Made by a program: the position numbers and the translations under genes. The notes under the pieces were generated by a model that was not told the DNA's origin, did not search any database, and saw only the letters and a list, made by a program, of their open reading frames with translations. Below are positions 59,822 through 64,000 of a stretch of DNA of 64,000 bases, one piece after another (position 1 is the stretch's first letter; every line of letters starts with the position of its first letter). Source of the stretch: Larix kaempferi (Eukaryota > Streptophyta > Pinopsida > Pinales > Pinaceae); NCBI GenBank assembly GCA_027924585.1, contig BSBM01000151.1, positions 12,112,001-12,176,000 on the forward strand, given 5' to 3'.

Positions 59822-60913
59822 TTATTTTTCTACCTGCAGTATCCTAGCTGTGCTCTCATCACTGAAATGAAGCATACAAGATCCCAATTCTTCATCTCCT
59901 GCATAAAAGGTATGATTTGTTGGGTTCTTGTCATCTGTGACTATAAAAGCATATTGCAATTCCATGTACAATCTTCTATTCTCTCCCCTAAACACTGGAA
60001 TGGTTGCATAGGCTAAATCCATCTGTAAAGTTCCCCCTATTTTCTTTTCCCAAGACCTTGATAGTAACATACCAAACTTAGGAGAGATATCATCTACTAC
60101 CACATCCATAATAACACTCTTCATAGGTAACTGAGTAAGATTTACCACAAGATCTTTAATCACTCCTAGGTATTTTACAGCTCTGGAATCAAATGCAAAT
60201 AAGTCATGGTATGGCTTTGTGACACTCAAACCAAGGGCCTCCATGACTGCTTTAGGCATCAAGTTGTGAGAGGCTCCGGAATCTAAAAGGAAGTTGTGAA
60301 TCATTTGATCATGGACAGTCAGGGTTATATAAAAAGGTGGAGGAAAGTTTGAACCATTTTCAGGCTTATCAGATGAGGCAGACCCAATAATAATTGTAGG
60401 ATGTTCTTCTTGTAAATTTACAGTATCTGAAGGAGGATGATTAGATTGAACATTTAGTAGCTTACATGCAGAATCTCTAAAACAAGGAGTCTTCATTAAT
60501 TCAGTCAATGGCACTGGAATCTTGATCTTACACAGTTCATTCTCAAAGTTAAAAGTTTGCACATTTGTGTTAGTTTCTTCAATCTCTGTTGCTTTGGCTT
60601 GATCACCATGGTTCTGTCTCTTTTCCTGTGTTTTATTAGGTAACTGTTTAGCAGGTTGAACCATCTTCTTTTTTGGAATTTGAACAATTTGTTTTGGACC
60701 TGATCTTAAGTTATAAGATTTTTTAGGTTCAGTTTGACACATACCAGCTGAAACTTCAGGGCCATGATCACTTTCTTCTTGATGATTATATGAATCATAA
60801 TGTTCAGAATTATGGTAGTAATATTCAGTTGTAAAACCCTCTGATGACAATTCCCCCAAGTAATTCAAAATTCTGATTTGGATCTTCATATTGTAAATCC
60901 TCAACTTCTTCAA
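59822..60913 (-). pseudogene. Gag C-terminus and protease of the Tat-type element
   Basis: A 363-codon frame, shifted relative to gag. Residues 1-190 are a Lys/Gln-rich linker (KKSYNLRSGPKQIVQIPKKK). The aspartic protease follows, with the active-site motif FLLDSGASHNLMP at residues 208-220 and KFGMLLSRSWEKKIGG further on. Asp-Ser-Gly is intact. The stop at 59822 precedes the extra RNase H. Confidence 0.88.
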
Positions 60914-61004
60914 CTTCCTCTATAAAATTATTTTGGAATGGGGGAGGAACTCTCTGGTATTCATTCTCTCTTCTCTCCCTCTGAATATCATTGTTCCTTC
61001 TTTC

Positions 61005-62072
61005 TCAAGGGATGAATCTAGGAACAAATGGATGTCTAAACTGATTAGGATTTCTTTCACCTTCCTGTGTAGGTTTATTCGAATTCTTTTCCAATTCCAG
61101 CTTGCTCACTTTTGCAGTCAAAGTTTTAATCAACTTATTCATCTCATCTATTTTACTCTCTTCTTTATTTGAAGTAGAAGTTGAAGGCATCATTTCATTT
61201 TTATCCTTCCGGTCATGAACCTGATAATCTGACTGATCTTTAATCCTATTCGAATCTAAAATGTTTGATTCAACCTCCAGGGAAGCCTCTTGCATGTTCA
61301 ATAAAGTCACTGTCCTTCTTTCTCTTAAATGCAAGGAAAACTCATGATCAAAGAAATTAGCATAGGTTAACTTAGCTGAGGTTATAGAAGGCTTGATTTC
61401 AGTTGGAATCCTTCCATACATCTTATTGAAACGTTAAGAGAAGTCTACTACAGTTTCATATTTTTTCCTTTTCAATCCTGCGAATTTTGTTATGTAATAA
61501 GTATGATCTTTAGTATCTCCCCACTGTCTCATAAACATTTATTGAAGCTCTTCAATTAGGGTTATTGAATTAGCTAGCAATTCCCGAAACCATTTTCTTA
61601 CCTCACCATCTAAACTCTGTATGAACATTCTCATCCACACATCTTTAGCTTCAATATTTTGGTTGTCTGCATAACTTAGAAATGCATTCCAATGTTCCTC
61701 AGTAGTGATTTCATCCTGGCCATTAAACCTAGGAAGGTATTTCTGATAGTCTCCTCCAGGCAAAGCATTTAGATGCTGAGGGAGAAGTAGGGGAGCATAC
61801 CTAGAAGCTACCATTCGATCCATCATGTCAAGTTGTTGTTGTCCTGCCATCTTGGAAGTAGTTTGACTTGATGAAGACAAAGGTTTATGGATAGTTTTAC
61901 TTGGACTTGGCTGATGGGTAAGAATATCAGTTTTTGGATGAACAAAGGTTATCTTACCAGAAAACTGAGTTTTAAGATTTTGGGCAGGCAAAGGGCTAGT
62001 AAAAACCTGAGTAGCAGGTATAAACCATGAAAATTCTTCTTGTGTCTCCTCTAATTTAGATTCTGAAAACAC
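61005..62072 (-). pseudogene. Gag of the Tat-type element
   Basis: The likely start is ATG at 61848-61850 (MAGQQQLDMMDRMVASRYAP). An in-frame extension to 62072 is possible. Capsid-like text: YLPRFNGQDEITTEEHWNAF, VWMRMFIQSLDGEVRKWF and, after a stop at 61539, a tail from 61421 (MYGRIPTEIKPSITSAKLTY, HLRERRTVTLLNMQEASLEV). A helical segment lies at about 61060-61160 (KIDEMNKLIKTLTAKVSKLE). No zinc knuckle is seen. The in-frame stops at about 61539 and 61430 inactivate it. Confidence 0.88.
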
Positions 62073-62353
62073 AAATGGAGATGTTGACTGTGATTTATCA
62101 TGAAAAATAAGGAAGGTGAAGAGTGAGATCTTCCAAAAGATGGTTCTTGTTTAGCCTTCTTCAAAAAAAATTATTGATCTGACACACCTGGATGTAAGGG
62201 TGATATAGGTGTTTGTCTTGTTCCAATCCTCCTAGAAGCCACTGTGAACCACTATTTTGGTGAAGATGTAGTCTGAAATAAAAACTTATGATCTTGTTCA
62301 CCTCAAAACCATAATAATATAGATACCCTAGGGAAGATATAAGTTCACTTTCA
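62073..62353 (-). other. Leader of the Tat-type element
   Basis: The stretch between primer site and gag carries short coding-like text on the minus strand with stops. No separate gene is seen. Confidence 0.5.
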
Positions 62354-62371
62354 TCCTCGGCAACGGCGTCA
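62354..62371 (-). other. Primer-binding site of the Tat-type element (tRNA-Asp type)
   Basis: TGACGCCGTTGCCGAGGA on the minus strand, four bases after the LTR end. It matches TGGCGCCGTTGCCGGGGA, the tRNA-Asp complement used by Athila/Tat elements, with two differences. Confidence 0.88.
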
Positions 62372-62375
62372 AATA

Positions 62376-62944
62376 TGTTTGTGCTAGAAATTGTCCCTAG
62401 AATACAAAGGGAGCAAGCTAGTACAATCTCAATACAGTGAAAAGAAAATAGGTTGTGTCTTTGTTTTTTATTGGTTTGAAGGTTTCATTTTCAAGAAACA
62501 ATATACAGCCAAGACCATTGGAAGCATTTCAGACTGATACAAATGACTCTTATGTAAGTTTTGAAGACTGAGATTGATTTATATAAATATAAGCCACTGT
62601 ATCTTATCTATTGTTTTTGTTTCTGGTCATTTTGACCATTCAGCTTATGATTTCATCCCTTGTTTAAAGTTTTATTCATTTGGATGCTCATGTGTTGTAG
62701 ACAAAACCAGTAAATGTGCTTGCGAATCTGATGGTTTATCTTTGTTCTTTTAAGCCTTAATATTTCAATTCTTTGATGTCATTGCATGATTTAGTACTTG
62801 TATTAGTTTGATGATTGATTACTTTCTTTAAAATGAAACCTTCAAACCAATAAAAACAAAGACAAAACCTATTTTCTTTTCATCGTATTGATATTGTACT
62901 AGCTTGCTCCCTTTGTAGTCTAGGGACAATTTCTAGCACAAACA
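62376..62944 (-). repeat. 5' LTR of the Tat-type element, rearranged into a foldback
   Basis: 569 bp. Both ends carry the U5 terminus in opposite orientation: 62376-62497 and the reverse complement of 62823-62944 agree at about 94%. Only 62376-62497 has the orientation of the 3' LTR. The remaining body is inverted relative to 34101-34677 and lacks about 115 bp of U3. Target duplications still flank the whole element. Confidence 0.85.
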
Positions 62945-64000
62945 CTTACCTTTGTTGGTAATTGAGTTTTTGTCTTATAAATTCTTATTTCTTTCCCTTT
63001 ACTAGCCTAGCAACTCCAAATGGTGTCTGCACTCCTTGTAAATTTAGGAGGATTCCAATGGACATATCTTGTTTTAGATTTGAAAATATATATGAAAAAG
63101 GTAAATATTTAAAAGCACAATAAGCATCTTATTCATTTAAATTTCGCTGAGAATACTTATTATATTCATTTTCTTAGAGAGTTAGAGCTTGGATAACAAG
63201 TAGTTGAGGTAATACACTCACTATACTTTGACATATTTGTTAGATAAATATTACCATGAAATTGTCAATCATATTTGTAGTGACTTTCCTTTCCATTCTC
63301 AAATGAATTTATGACCTTCCTTTACAAGACAAAAATATATCTTTATGCTCAATCCATGTTCATTTATATCTTCTTGTAATAGCACATACATGTAACAACT
63401 ATACTTAAAATTTTCCTAATTCTAGTTTATATTCGATTCCAAAGAATTACTTTCCTCATGCACATGATTATAAGGGTCATGGAATATTGGAATTTACTTC
63501 AAATCCTTTTTCAAGATCTATGTTTCCTTGCAAGCTTCGTACAAGTCAATAATTTGTTTGTGTAGAATGAATATAGCTATGGTTTCAAAAAGAGCTTGCA
63601 CATATAGTTCAAAATCTATTTGAGGAGGAGAACAATACTTCTCATTAGGTAGATAATATATTTGTCTAAACCTTGTGTTAAATTCTTAAATAGATTCTCT
63701 CTCTTGCACACATAAAGCATAAAATCAATGCAAAATTACATTCACACGATAATATTCACCATAAACATTTTCAAAAACTTATTTAAAATGAATCTAATTG
63801 GGAATTTGTTAAAACATTGTACCAATCCCACACCTTTTGTTCAAAGGTGAATGGAAAAAACAAGAAATGATATCTTGACACATAGTATCAAGCAAACATA
63901 ATGAACGTTCATATTTTCTAATATGCTCAAAAGTGGGCATGTTCCCTTCACCATTAAATTGTAGAAAGATATATACTTCCTTTCCTATAAGGTCATACAA
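62945..64000 (+). repeat. Repeat block B, right part
   Basis: Continuation of block B after the nested insertion. 63470-63760 matches 22985-23330 of block A (for example CTTGCAAGCTTCGTACAA and GAATGAATATAGCTATGGTT). Past 63790 the match to block A is lost. Confidence 0.75.
63440..64000 (-). pseudogene. Ty3/gypsy gag relic at the right edge
   Basis: The minus-strand frame 63809-64000 (open to the edge) reads LQFNGEGNMPTFEHIRKYER. It continues with stops into REYRVNVILHQFYAL-like and FNTRFRQIYYLPNEKYC text down to about 63440. P-x-F-N-G-E-G followed by H-I-R is the start of the retrotransposon gag domain. It is cut by the window edge and damaged by stops. Confidence 0.6.

Larger units (their letters stand above)
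34101..62944 (-). mobile_element. Tat-type Ty3/gypsy element, host of the nest
   Basis: Read on the minus strand: rearranged 5' LTR (62376-62944), primer site complementary to tRNA-Asp, gag, protease, an extra RNase H, RT, a degenerate RNase H, integrase, a third ORF, polypurine tract and 3' LTR (34101-34677). The flanks are CTTAT (34096-34100) and CTTAC (62945-62949), a 5-bp target duplication with one difference. A chromovirus occupies 35076-53965. Without it the element is about 9.95 kb. The tRNA-Asp primer, extra RNase H and ORF after integrase place it with the plant Athila/Tat branch, on the Tat side. The coding region is broken by stops and frameshifts. Confidence 0.9.

Overview
The window looks like nuclear DNA from a seed plant with a large, repeat-filled genome. 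A gymnosperm is the best guess, because old LTR retrotransposons of several lineages, a decayed LINE and a tRNA-derived SINE fill AT-rich DNA that holds only one apparently intact host gene. The species cannot be fixed from the sequence alone.

Layout. 1-1819: remnant of an Athila/Tat-type Ty3/gypsy pol on the minus strand. 1820-7489: AT-rich DNA without a convincing gene, with a 51-bp minisatellite at 3777-3980. 7490-9313: an intronless, full-frame HSP70-family gene on the minus strand. 9314-19840: small tandem repeats, a 5'-truncated LINE (11530-13470, minus), a decayed unidentified reading frame (about 14950-17000, minus) and a foldback at 19388-19565. 19845-23340 and 29738-34100 (continued at 62945-63790): two diverged copies of one long repeat block. 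One copy carries a SINE and the other preserves the empty site. Between the copies lies a complete but decayed Ty1/copia element (23879-28679).

34101-62944 is a three-level nest. The outer element is an old minus-strand Ty3/gypsy element of Tat type, with a tRNA-Asp-type primer site, an extra RNase H placed between protease and RT, and a third ORF after the integrase. A plus-strand chromovirus (35076-53965) is inserted into the third ORF. Inside the chromovirus gag-pol frame, just before the integrase C-terminal region, sits a young minus-strand non-autonomous LTR element (44376-50864). That element has almost identical 2026-bp LTRs and an intact 698-codon ORF with no recognisable gag or pol domain. 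Each level has clear or near-perfect 5-bp target duplications, and LTR divergence falls from outside to inside (roughly 10%, 3-4%, one difference seen), so the order of insertion can be read directly.

The strongest candidates for undescribed biology are the 698-aa ORF of the innermost element, the third ORF of the outer element (which stays in frame across an 18.9-kb insertion), the domain order protease / extra RNase H / RT, and the 5' LTR of the outer element, whose body is inverted so that both LTR ends carry the U5 terminus. All alignments were made by eye; percentages are approximate.
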